Shown here piece after piece: positions 51,752 through 59,203 of a stretch of 64,000 nt of DNA. The first letter of the stretch is position 1. Every line of letters starts with the position of its first letter. A program made the translations under genes and the position numbers. The notes under the pieces are model-generated. The model did not search any database, was not told the DNA's origin, and saw only the letters and a list, made by a program, of their open reading frames with translations. Source of the DNA: Chitinophaga sp. CF418 (lineage in GTDB: Bacteria > Bacteroidota > Bacteroidia > Chitinophagales > Chitinophagaceae); assembly GCF_900142925.1 (NCBI RefSeq), contig NZ_FRCN01000013.1, forward strand, positions 51,880 through 115,879, read 5' to 3'.

Positions 51752-53590
51752 ATGTGCGGAATAGTTGCTTACATAGGCCAGCGAGAAGCCTACCCCATCG
51801 TATTAAAAGGATTGAAAAGATTAGAATACCGCGGTTATGACAGCGCCGGAGTGGCTTTGCTCAACGGCAGCGGACTAAAGGTCTACAAGAAAAAAGGAAA
51901 AGTTGCCGAACTGGAAGAGCACCTCAGTGGCAAGGATGTACGCAGTCATGTGGCTATCGGCCATACAAGATGGGCTACCCATGGGGAACCCAGTGACCGC
52001 AACTCTCATCCGCATACCTCCGGCAGCGGTAAGCTGGCCATGATACACAACGGTATCATAGAGAATTATTCCCAACTCAAACAGGAGTTGCTGAAAAAAG
52101 GCCATGTTTTTAAAAGTGACACGGATACGGAAGTGCTCATCCACTTCATAGAAGAAATACAAAAAAGTAATCAGTGCGGACTGGAAGAAGCCCTGCGTAT
52201 CGCCTTAAAAAGGGTGGTAGGGGCTTATGTGATCGTACTGGTGGACGAAGACCACCCCGATACGCTCATCGCCGCCCGTAAAGGTAGTCCCCTGGTGATC
52301 GGCGTAGGTAAGGGAGAACACTTCCTGGCCTCAGACGCCTCTCCCATTGTGGAATATACCAAGGAAGTGGTGTTCGTGAACGACTATGAAATTGCTATTA
52401 TCAAGGCAGACGAACTGATCCTGAAAAATATCTCCAATGAACGGCAGACCCCATATATCCAGAAGCTGGATATTGAACTGGCGGCTATTGAGAAAGGTGG
52501 GTATGATCACTTCATGCTGAAAGAGATCTTTGAACAACCTCAGACCATCTTCGACAGTTTGCGTGGCCGTCTGGATGCGAAGAACGGTTCCCTCACCCTC
52601 GGTGGCATCCGTGAGTATGCCGCCACACTCAGCAAGGCCAACCGTATTATCATAGTGGCCTGCGGTACGTCCTGGCATGCAGGACTGGTAGCGGAATACA
52701 TGATCGAGGAGTTATGTCGCATTCCTGTAGAGGTCGAGTACGCTTCTGAATTCAGGTACCGTAACCCGGTAGTAGGCGAAGGCGATGTGATCATCGCGGT
52801 ATCACAGTCCGGCGAAACGGCTGATACGCTGGTGGCTATTGAAAGCGCCAAGCAGAAAGGAGCTATTATATTAGGCGTTTGTAACGTGGTAGGATCCTCT
52901 ATAGCACGTCTTTCTCATGCGGGTGCATATACACATGCCGGTCCGGAGATAGGCGTAGCCAGCACCAAAGCATTCACCGCACAACTGGCTGTTCTCTGCC
53001 TGATAGGGCTGAAAGTGGCACAGGAAAAAGGGACCATTACACAACAGCGCTTCCAGCACCTGCTGGATGAGCTGGATACCATTTCCGAAAAGGTAGCAAC
53101 CACTCTGAAGCTGAATGATCAGGTTAAACAGATAGCGGAGAAATATAAAGACGCCCGCGACTTCCTTTACCTGGGACGTGGTTACAACTTCCCGATAGCA
53201 CTGGAAGGGGCACTTAAACTGAAAGAGATCTCTTATATACACGCAGAAGGTTATCCGGCGGCAGAAATGAAGCATGGTCCCATCGCATTGGTGGACGAAA
53301 ACCTACCGGTTGTTTTTGTAGCCACCCATGACAGCTTTTACGAGAAAGTAGTGTCTAATATCCAGGAAATAAAAGCGCGTAAAGGTAAAGTGATCGCAGT
53401 AGTAACAGAAGGCGACCAGATTATTCCCGGTATGGCAGATGATGTCATCGAAGTACCGGCAGCAGATGAACTGGTAGCGCCGATCCTCTCCGTTATTCCC
53501 CTGCAGTTGCTGGCCTATCATATTGGCGTGCTGAAAGGATTTGATGTAGATAAGCCGAGGAACCTTGCAAAATCAGTTACCGTAGAATAA
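51752..53590 (+). CDS. glmS: Glutamine-fructose-6-phosphate transaminase (isomerizing)
   Basis: The 612-aa enzyme makes glucosamine 6-phosphate from fructose 6-phosphate and glutamine, the first step to UDP-GlcNAc for peptidoglycan and LPS. The N-terminal amidotransferase domain begins with catalytic Cys2 (MCGIVAYIG) and has RWATHG and GNG-type NGIIENYSQL segments. Two SIS isomerase domains follow (ACGTSWHAG, SQSGETADT, then LGRGYNFPIALEGALKLKE), ending with the typical PRNLAKSVTVE. The length matches E. coli GlmS (609 aa). The next gene starts 23 bp after the stop. Confidence 0.97.
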   Translation: MCGIVAYIGQREAYPIVLKGLKRLEYRGYDSAGVALLNGSGLKVYKKKGKVAELEEHLSGKDVRSHVAIGHTRWATHGEPSDRNSHPHTSGSGKLAMIHNGIIENYSQLKQELLKKGHVFKSDTDTEVLIHFIEEIQKSNQCGLEEALRIALKRVVGAYVIVLVDEDHPDTLIAARKGSPLVIGVGKGEHFLASDASPIVEYTKEVVFVNDYEIAIIKADELILKNISNERQTPYIQKLDIELAAIEKGGYDHFMLKEIFEQPQTIFDSLRGRLDAKNGSLTLGGIREYAATLSKANRIIIVACGTSWHAGLVAEYMIEELCRIPVEVEYASEFRYRNPVVGEGDVIIAVSQSGETADTLVAIESAKQKGAIILGVCNVVGSSIARLSHAGAYTHAGPEIGVASTKAFTAQLAVLCLIGLKVAQEKGTITQQRFQHLLDELDTISEKVATTLKLNDQVKQIAEKYKDARDFLYLGRGYNFPIALEGALKLKEISYIHAEGYPAAEMKHGPIALVDENLPVVFVATHDSFYEKVVSNIQEIKARKGKVIAVVTEGDQIIPGMADDVIEVPAADELVAPILSVIPLQLLAYHIGVLKGFDVDKPRNLAKSVTVE

Positions 53591-53613
53591 TCACTAACCT
53601 CAATTCTTTTCCG

Positions 53614-55854
53614 ATGAATGTGATACAGAAGAAGCCACTCACCGAGTTAGGCTACAATTTTGTAGCGGCATCTTATTTACCCGAAGGCCAGGATGAATAC
53701 TACCTGCGGAATAAACAACTGGGTAGGCAGCAACGCAATTACCGTAAGCTTAGTGCACTTGAGATCGAGATATTAGTGCGCAACGACAATTTCTCCGATG
53801 ACTGGAACAATATCTCGGTGGCCAGTGAATTCAGTCCTCAGCTGGTAAAACACTGCCACTTCTTCGGTGTGGTGCGCATCGGTAAGCTGGAGCCTTACTA
53901 CCTGGAATTTCATAATCTCCGGCTACCGGTAGGACTTTATAACAGCACAATAACTTCCTGCGATTTTGGCGATAATGCCGCTATTCACAACGTCAATTTT
54001 CTTTCTCATTATATCATCGGTAATGAAGTGATCATCTCCAACGTCAATGAGATGGCTACTACTGACCATTCAAAATTCGGTAACGGCATTGTGAAAGAAG
54101 GCGAGCCTGAAAATCTGCGCATCTGGCTGGAACTGTGCAACGAGAATGGTGGCAGAAGCGTTATGCCTTTTGATGGCATGCTGCCCGGCGATGCCTGGCT
54201 ATGGACGCGCAACCGGGATGATAAAGCATTGCAGGAGCAATTCAAGCGATTTACCGAAAACCAGTTTGATAAGAAACGCGGCTACTACGGTATGGTGGGC
54301 GACCGCACGGTGATCAAGAACTGTAAGATCATCAAGGATGTGACTATTGGTACGGATGCTTATCTCAAGGGCGCCAATAAGATCAAGAATGTCACCATCA
54401 ACAGTTCTTCCGTCGCCACCAGCCAGATAGGTGAAGGCTGTGAACTGGTGAACGGCATTGTCGGTTATGGTTGCCGCGTATTCTACGGTGTAAAGGCGGT
54501 GCGTTTTGTGATGGCTTCCCATTCGCAGTTGAAATACGGCGCCCGTCTGATCAACTCCTACTTAGGCAACAATGCAACGATCTCCTGTTGTGAAGTATTG
54601 AATTCACTGATATTTCCTGCACACGAACAGCATCATAACAACTCCTTCCTCTGCGCTGCACTGATCATGGGACAGAGCAATATGGCTGCCGGTGCTACGA
54701 TAGGTTCCAATCACAACTCCCGCGGAGCAGATGGCGAAATAATTGCCGGCCGCGGTTTCTGGCCCGGACTATGTGTAAGCCTGAAACATAATTCCCGCTT
54801 TGCCAGCTTTACGTTGATCGCCAAAGGCACCTACATGTATGAGATGGATGTACCTTATCCGTTCAGCCTGATATTAAACGATGAGCAGACCAACAGCCTG
54901 AAGATTATGACCGGTTATTGGTTCCTTCATAACATGTATGCGCTGGCGCGTAACTCATGGAAGTATATTGACCGCGATAAACGTACTGAAAAGATACAGC
55001 TGATAGAATACGATTACCTGGCGCCGGATAGTATCGAAGAGATGATCCATGCCATGACGCTGATGGAAATCGCTACCGGTAAAGCATGGTACGCTCAACA
55101 TGATCCGTTGGCGGTTCAGCTGTCTGAACACGATCTACAGGAGAAAGGAAAAGAGCTGTTGATACACGATCCTGAAATAGTGGCAGGCCTGCAGATATTC
55201 GCTGCTAATGTGGAGAACAGTTCACGTAAAGTGCAACTATTGAAAGTACACAGGTCTTATCCACTGTTCCGTGAGTTGATCAACCTGTATGCGGTGCGTA
55301 ATATCCTCAACTATATTGAAGAGCACCCCGGACATTATTTCAGCTCACTACACGCTATCGTGGAAACTGCTGAACGCGGCCCATGGCATAATGTAGGCGG
55401 ACAGCTCATGAAAGAAGAAACACTGGCGGACCTTAAGGACAGGATCCGCTCCGGGTCTGTCAATAGCTGGGCTGCATTACACGAAAACTATAAGATCATC
55501 GGTGAGCAATATGCAACAGACAAACTGCAGCATGCAATTGCTTCACTATTGTACATAGAGGAAAAAACAGCAAGAGACTTTACGCCTTCTTTCCTCAAAG
55601 AATGCCTGTTGCAATCCGTGCATATACAGACATTCCTTACAGAAGGTATTTATCATTCCAGGGCGAAAGATTATCAGAATCCTTTCCGCCAGATGACATA
55701 TGAGAACGAAGCTGAAATGGAGGCTGTGATAGGCAAACTGGAAGATAACAGCTTTATACAGCAGACACTTGCAGAGCTGAAGATATATAAGAAAAAAGTA
55801 AGCGGCCTGATTGAAGAGTGGGGCTTAAGCAATGCCGCTGTAGTTGAGCAATAA
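53614..55854 (+). CDS. DUF4954 family protein with a left-handed beta-helix
   Basis: The 746-aa protein matches the DUF4954 family of Bacteroidota. It starts with a charged N-terminal part, then a long middle region (about 110-400) with many short NGxx/GxxxxI steps typical of left-handed beta-helix (hexapeptide) proteins such as the GlmU acyltransferase domain (for example IGTDAYLKGANKIKNVTI, GYGCRVFYGVKAVRFVM, GATIGSNHNSRGADGE). The C-terminal 330 residues are helical. No nucleotidyl-transferase motif is visible, so a GlmU-like pyrophosphorylase function is not supported. It follows glmS by 23 bp and is probably in the same operon, which hints at a role with amino sugars; this is inference. 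Confidence 0.85.
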   Translation: MNVIQKKPLTELGYNFVAASYLPEGQDEYYLRNKQLGRQQRNYRKLSALEIEILVRNDNFSDDWNNISVASEFSPQLVKHCHFFGVVRIGKLEPYYLEFHNLRLPVGLYNSTITSCDFGDNAAIHNVNFLSHYIIGNEVIISNVNEMATTDHSKFGNGIVKEGEPENLRIWLELCNENGGRSVMPFDGMLPGDAWLWTRNRDDKALQEQFKRFTENQFDKKRGYYGMVGDRTVIKNCKIIKDVTIGTDAYLKGANKIKNVTINSSSVATSQIGEGCELVNGIVGYGCRVFYGVKAVRFVMASHSQLKYGARLINSYLGNNATISCCEVLNSLIFPAHEQHHNNSFLCAALIMGQSNMAAGATIGSNHNSRGADGEIIAGRGFWPGLCVSLKHNSRFASFTLIAKGTYMYEMDVPYPFSLILNDEQTNSLKIMTGYWFLHNMYALARNSWKYIDRDKRTEKIQLIEYDYLAPDSIEEMIHAMTLMEIATGKAWYAQHDPLAVQLSEHDLQEKGKELLIHDPEIVAGLQIFAANVENSSRKVQLLKVHRSYPLFRELINLYAVRNILNYIEEHPGHYFSSLHAIVETAERGPWHNVGGQLMKEETLADLKDRIRSGSVNSWAALHENYKIIGEQYATDKLQHAIASLLYIEEKTARDFTPSFLKECLLQSVHIQTFLTEGIYHSRAKDYQNPFRQMTYENEAEMEAVIGKLEDNSFIQQTLAELKIYKKKVSGLIEEWGLSNAAVVEQ

Positions 55855-56001
55855 TATCCAACGGGGCACGGTTTCAGTTGACGTACAACGTTGTTTGATG
55901 AACGGCTATTTTGCGAGGCGGGATTACTACAGTGCATCAAACGGAACTAACTGTTGCAACTAATCAGTGATCAGCATTTCACTCAGTTCCTTAGTCATAG
56001 C

Positions 56002-57060
56002 TTAATCAGTAATCAGCAATTCGCTCAGTTCCTTATTGGTCAGGAATTTTTTATCTGTCAAAGTATTCAGGAACATATACAGTTGCCGTTTTTCTTTTTC
56101 GGTCAGGGGAATACCATTCTTCACAAGAGGATCAATGGTATTCCCTTTTTGCTGCCCATGATTATACATGGCAAATACCTGGAAAATATCGAAGAACCGA
56201 CCGTCATGCATATAAGGAGCACTGACCAGCACATTGCGCAGGGAAGGCACTTTAAACTTCAGGTAATCGGCCGTATTGTTGGTGATACGCATCCTTCCCA
56301 CATCATTCATAGAAGGCAGGTAAGGCAGGCCGTTATTCCGTATACTATAATCGGTAAAGAAAGGCGGTTTATGGCAGCTGGCGCATTTCTGGGTGAAAGT
56401 CCGGTATCCCCCCTGCTCTTCCGCAGTAAATGTCACGCCCGGTTCCCGGCGTATCACGCTGTCATATTTTGATTCAAAAGAGATCATGGTAACCATGAAC
56501 TGGGACAGGGCTTTAAACAGCCGCTGACTGGTCACCTCTTCAGTACCATAGGCCTCTTTAAAAAGCTTCCTGTAAGTCGCATTTCCCTGCAAACGCTTAA
56601 TGAGCGCTCCAAGGTCCATCCCCATCTCATTTTCGTCTGTAATAGGCGTTAAAGGCTGAATATCCAGGTGATTCACTCCCCCGTCCCACATAAAGTCTTT
56701 CTGCCAGATCAGGTTGAACAATGCCGGTACGGAACGATTGCCCGTACGGCCCAGTACCCCATGGCTGACAGCGTGATCAAAATGACCGAAAGCAGCAAAC
56801 TGCTGATGGCAGAAACCACAGGAAACGGAACTATCCAGGGATAGTTTCGGGTCGTAGAACAGACGTCTTCCCAGCGCTATTCCCTGTTTGGTAAGCGGGT
56901 TGTTCTTAAAGTCATATACCGGAGGCGGCAGGCTGTCCGGCAGTTTCAGCTGGTAGTATTCCACTGCCGGGGAATGAGCAGTCAACACATGCCGGTCCCT
57001 GCCTATGATCCATAACCACAGGCAGAAGGCGATAAGGATATATGTCGCTTTCCGGAACAT
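56002..57060 (-). CDS. Di-heme cytochrome c peroxidase-like protein (MbnH type)
   Basis: The 352-aa protein has an N-terminal hydrophobic anchor or signal (YILIAFCLWLWIIG) and a CcpA/MauG-like fold with two heme c sites, C81-GFC-H85 and C226-ASC-H230. Other conserved segments are GRRLFYDPKLS, MWDGGVNHLDIQ, PSLRNVLVSAPYMHDGRF and the end LYMFLNTLTD. Position matters for its role: it lies 6 bp after an MbnP gene, and in such pairs the enzyme (MbnH) oxidises a Trp of MbnP to kynurenine in the periplasm, creating a copper site. A general hydrogen peroxide reductase role is the alternative. Confidence 0.9.
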   Translation of the reverse strand: MFRKATYILIAFCLWLWIIGRDRHVLTAHSPAVEYYQLKLPDSLPPPVYDFKNNPLTKQGIALGRRLFYDPKLSLDSSVSCGFCHQQFAAFGHFDHAVSHGVLGRTGNRSVPALFNLIWQKDFMWDGGVNHLDIQPLTPITDENEMGMDLGALIKRLQGNATYRKLFKEAYGTEEVTSQRLFKALSQFMVTMISFESKYDSVIRREPGVTFTAEEQGGYRTFTQKCASCHKPPFFTDYSIRNNGLPYLPSMNDVGRMRITNNTADYLKFKVPSLRNVLVSAPYMHDGRFFDIFQVFAMYNHGQQKGNTIDPLVKNGIPLTEKEKRQLYMFLNTLTDKKFLTNKELSELLITD

Positions 57061-57066
57061 TTGCTG

Positions 57067-57792
57067 TTATTGGCTTACAATCTTTTTAACGGAAAACATG
57101 TGCTGGTAATTATCTGCAATACGGTCGGCCGGCGTACCAGGCGTCATAAATCCGGCCATCTGCCGGAAGCTGATCTTGTAATCACCGTTGAACCAGATCA
57201 TGGCGTCTGCCTGTAACATAACCCTGGGTTTATATTGTGGACCGGTCAGCAGTGGCGAAGGCAGGGTTAGCGTCACCATTCGCTGGGTAACGTGAGGCGC
57301 CCTGTATCCCCCGATATGGAATTGCAGCATATGATTGGGCAGGCGGGAGGACGGTGAAGTGCCTTCCAGCTTCGCCATGATATAACCACTGTTCCAGGTC
57401 CAGAACATCCCGTGTAGCGGGTCTAAAACACCATCCTGTGGGCCACTGAAATTCAGCACGCTATCGACGCCTATCATAAAAGACAGCTGTGTGTATTCCC
57501 CTTCCGGGCACTGTGGCAGCAGGATCTTCTTTGAAGCGGCATTATCTTCACTAACCAGGAACCAGGCCGGCTGCAGCGCGGTCTTTCTACCGTCAGCAGC
57601 TATCAGTGAAAAGTTACTGAGATAGTATTTGAACAATGTGATATTGAAAGTATCGCCGGCAGCATTAGTATACACAGCCGTCTGCAGCTGCATGGGCTGG
57701 CTGGCCAACACATGACTGATCTCCAGCTGCACCTGCTGTGCAGCCGTGCCCGTACCCATCAACAGGAATATCAATAATAACAGGCGATTCAT
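57067..57792 (-). CDS. MbnP family copper-associated protein
   Basis: The 241-aa protein has a signal peptide (LLLLIFLLMGTGTAAQ) and the MbnP domain: an N-terminal strand region VQLEISHVL, the segment ITLFKYYLSNFSL near 51-63, and the hallmark GMFWTWNSGYIMAKLEG (about 128-144). The C-terminal DAMIWFNGDYKISF is also typical. MbnP proteins are periplasmic, bind copper after a Trp is converted to kynurenine by the linked MbnH enzyme, and were first described in methanobactin operons. No methanobactin precursor is seen here. A -7 element lies 5 bp before its start codon. Confidence 0.88.
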   Translation of the reverse strand: MNRLLLLIFLLMGTGTAAQQVQLEISHVLASQPMQLQTAVYTNAAGDTFNITLFKYYLSNFSLIAADGRKTALQPAWFLVSEDNAASKKILLPQCPEGEYTQLSFMIGVDSVLNFSGPQDGVLDPLHGMFWTWNSGYIMAKLEGTSPSSRLPNHMLQFHIGGYRAPHVTQRMVTLTLPSPLLTGPQYKPRVMLQADAMIWFNGDYKISFRQMAGFMTPGTPADRIADNYQHMFSVKKIVSQ

Positions 57793-57797
57793 AATAC

Positions 57798-57805
57798 CGA
57801 AAGTA
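57798..57805 (-). promoter_or_regulatory. -7 promoter element immediately before the MbnP gene
   Basis: On the minus strand TACTTTCG (TAnnTTYG) ends 5 bp before the ATG at 57792, predicting a leaderless MbnP-MbnH transcript. Confidence 0.45.
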
Positions 57806-57854
57806 AGCGATTTTTTTTATTACCTTGTTGAAAGACGATTTAACACTATAACCC

Positions 57855-58433
57855 ATGACAGAAGACATATTACAGCAATTCCCCGTACACTACCAGTACA
57901 TCGCCGACGCAACGAACGCTTCCGGATTTAGTATGGCCTCCGACCCGCTGACCTGCTCCCTGCTCCGCACGCTGGCGGCATCCAAACCCTATGGCAGCTT
58001 TCTTGAACTGGGCACAGGCACCGGCCTGTCCACGTCCTGGATACTGGACGGAATGGATAAGGAAAGTACCCTCATTTCTGTAGATAATGCAGAAGAATTC
58101 CTGGATATCGCCAGGCAGTTCTTAAGCGACGACAAGCGCTTAAAGCTCGTACACGCCGATGGCGGCGAGTGGCTGAAGGAAAACAGACGCAGGAAGTTTG
58201 ATTACATCTTTGCAGATACCTGGCATGGTAAATACCTGATGCTGGAGGAAGCACTGACGATGCTCAATAAAGGAGGGCTTTACATTATCGATGATATGCT
58301 GCCACAACCTAACTGGCCGGAAGGACATCAGGAAAAAGCAACACAGCTGATAAAAGACCTCGAAGCAAGAGAAGACCTGCTACTCACGAAAATGGTGTGG
58401 GCAACGGGGATTATCATTGCGGTGAAGAAATAG
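57855..58433 (+). CDS. Class I SAM-dependent O-methyltransferase
   Basis: The 192-aa protein is a Rossmann methyltransferase of the O-methyltransferase (catechol-type) group. SAM-binding motif I is FLELGTGTGLSTSWILDG (about 54-71); the acidic post-I residue is in LISVDNAEEFL (about 77-87). FDYIFADTWHGKYLMLEEAL (about 115-134) contains the metal/substrate-binding Asp, and LYIIDDMLPQPNW follows. The substrate is not deducible. It diverges from the MbnP gene and is followed by a terminator, so it is monocistronic. Confidence 0.88.
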   Translation: MTEDILQQFPVHYQYIADATNASGFSMASDPLTCSLLRTLAASKPYGSFLELGTGTGLSTSWILDGMDKESTLISVDNAEEFLDIARQFLSDDKRLKLVHADGGEWLKENRRRKFDYIFADTWHGKYLMLEEALTMLNKGGLYIIDDMLPQPNWPEGHQEKATQLIKDLEAREDLLLTKMVWATGIIIAVKK

Positions 58434-58452
58434 TTTATTAACACATCTTTTG

Positions 58453-58490
58453 AAGGCCTCCGGACAAAATCCAGAGGCCTTTATTGTTTT
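58453..58490 (+). terminator. Terminator of the O-methyltransferase gene
   Basis: AAGGCCTCCGGA and TCCAGAGGCCTT pair (one mismatch) around CAAAA and are followed by ATTGTTTTT. It lies inside the upstream extension of the cupin frame, showing that extension is not coding. Confidence 0.85.
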
Positions 58491-58568
58491 TAAGTATCAG
58501 AATGACCGTTTCACGGTAAATGTTGTCCACCCTACGAAATGGTACTGGTCAGGGCTGTATGCCGGCTA

Positions 58569-58576
58569 TACCTTTA
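58569..58576 (+). promoter_or_regulatory. Possible -7 element for the cupin gene
   Basis: TACCTTTA (TAnnTTTR) ends 23 bp before the ATG at 58600. Confidence 0.35.
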
Positions 58577-58599
58577 CTGTACAATTAAAACTTTCTACA

Positions 58600-59010
58600 A
58601 TGAAGCAGCAACATATCCTCGCAAGTGCAGTAGTTACAGTAGTTATGATGGCCGCATTGATCATACCTGGTTCCGCCAAAGCGCAGTTACAGGGCCTGGG
58701 CCGCACTGATCTTCAGCAACATGATCTCAGCATCCCCGGATGGGAAACTGTTCAGGTGCTCGTCGACTTTAAGGCAGGTGTGACAGCACCTAAACACAGC
58801 CATCCGGGAGAAGAGATTATTTATGTGACTGAAGGTGTGTTGGAGTATAGACTTGAAGGGAAACCGCCGGTAACACTGAAAGCAGGTGATGTGTTGTTTA
58901 TTCCTTACGGGGTGAAACATGCAGTGAAGAATGTGGGTGAGGGTGAGGCGAAAGAATTGGCGACGTATGTTGTGGAGAAAGGAAAGCCGCTGGTAGTGTT
59001 GGCGAAGTGA
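58600..59010 (+). CDS. Secreted cupin-domain protein
   Basis: With the ATG at 58600 the protein has 136 aa and a proper signal peptide (VVTVVMMAALIIPGSAKAQ); the open frame reaches 58450 but would include the upstream terminator. The mature part is a single cupin barrel: motif 1 KHSHPGEEIIYVTEGVLEY (His pair and Glu for metal binding, about residues 65-83) and motif 2 DVLFIPYGVKHAVKN with its His near 109. Such periplasmic cupins often have metal-dependent oxygenase or binding roles; the ligand is unknown. Confidence 0.9.
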   Translation: MKQQHILASAVVTVVMMAALIIPGSAKAQLQGLGRTDLQQHDLSIPGWETVQVLVDFKAGVTAPKHSHPGEEIIYVTEGVLEYRLEGKPPVTLKAGDVLFIPYGVKHAVKNVGEGEAKELATYVVEKGKPLVVLAK

Positions 59011-59037
59011 GGTGAAAAGGCTTTCGATTTTTGGTGT

Positions 59038-59074
59038 AAAGGCTTTCGGATTTAGTGTCTGGAAGCCTTTTTTC
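59038..59074 (+). terminator. Terminator of the cupin gene
   Basis: AAAGGCTTTC and GGAAGCCTTT pair (one mismatch or wobble) around a 13-nt loop and are followed by TTT running into the first of the TTTCGTGACA repeats. Confidence 0.65.
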
Positions 59075-59167
59075 GTGACACAAAATGCATTTGCGCGACA
59101 TAAAAATGGCTTTCGTGACACAAAAGCTTGTTTTCGCGACATATACTCCTGTTTTCGTGACATAAAA
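59071..59167 (+). promoter_or_regulatory. Five direct repeats of TTTCGTGACAyAAAA spaced 20-21 bp (candidate operator array)
   Basis: The word GACA preceded by TTTCG(T/C) or TTTGCGC recurs with its G at 59077, 59097, 59117, 59138 and 59159, so the centres are 20, 20, 21 and 21 bp apart, two turns of B-DNA. The units read TTTCGTGACACAAAA, TTTGCGCGACATAAAA, TTTCGTGACACAAAA, TTTTCGCGACATATA and TTTTCGTGACATAAAA. The cluster ends 36 bp before the start of a Fic protein that has an N-terminal helix-turn-helix, so it is a likely binding array for that protein. The frame reading through it from 59012 is not coding. Confidence 0.65.
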
Positions 59168-59203
59168 TCGTATCTTAGTTGGGTAAGCGTAATAAGTGCT
59201 GTA

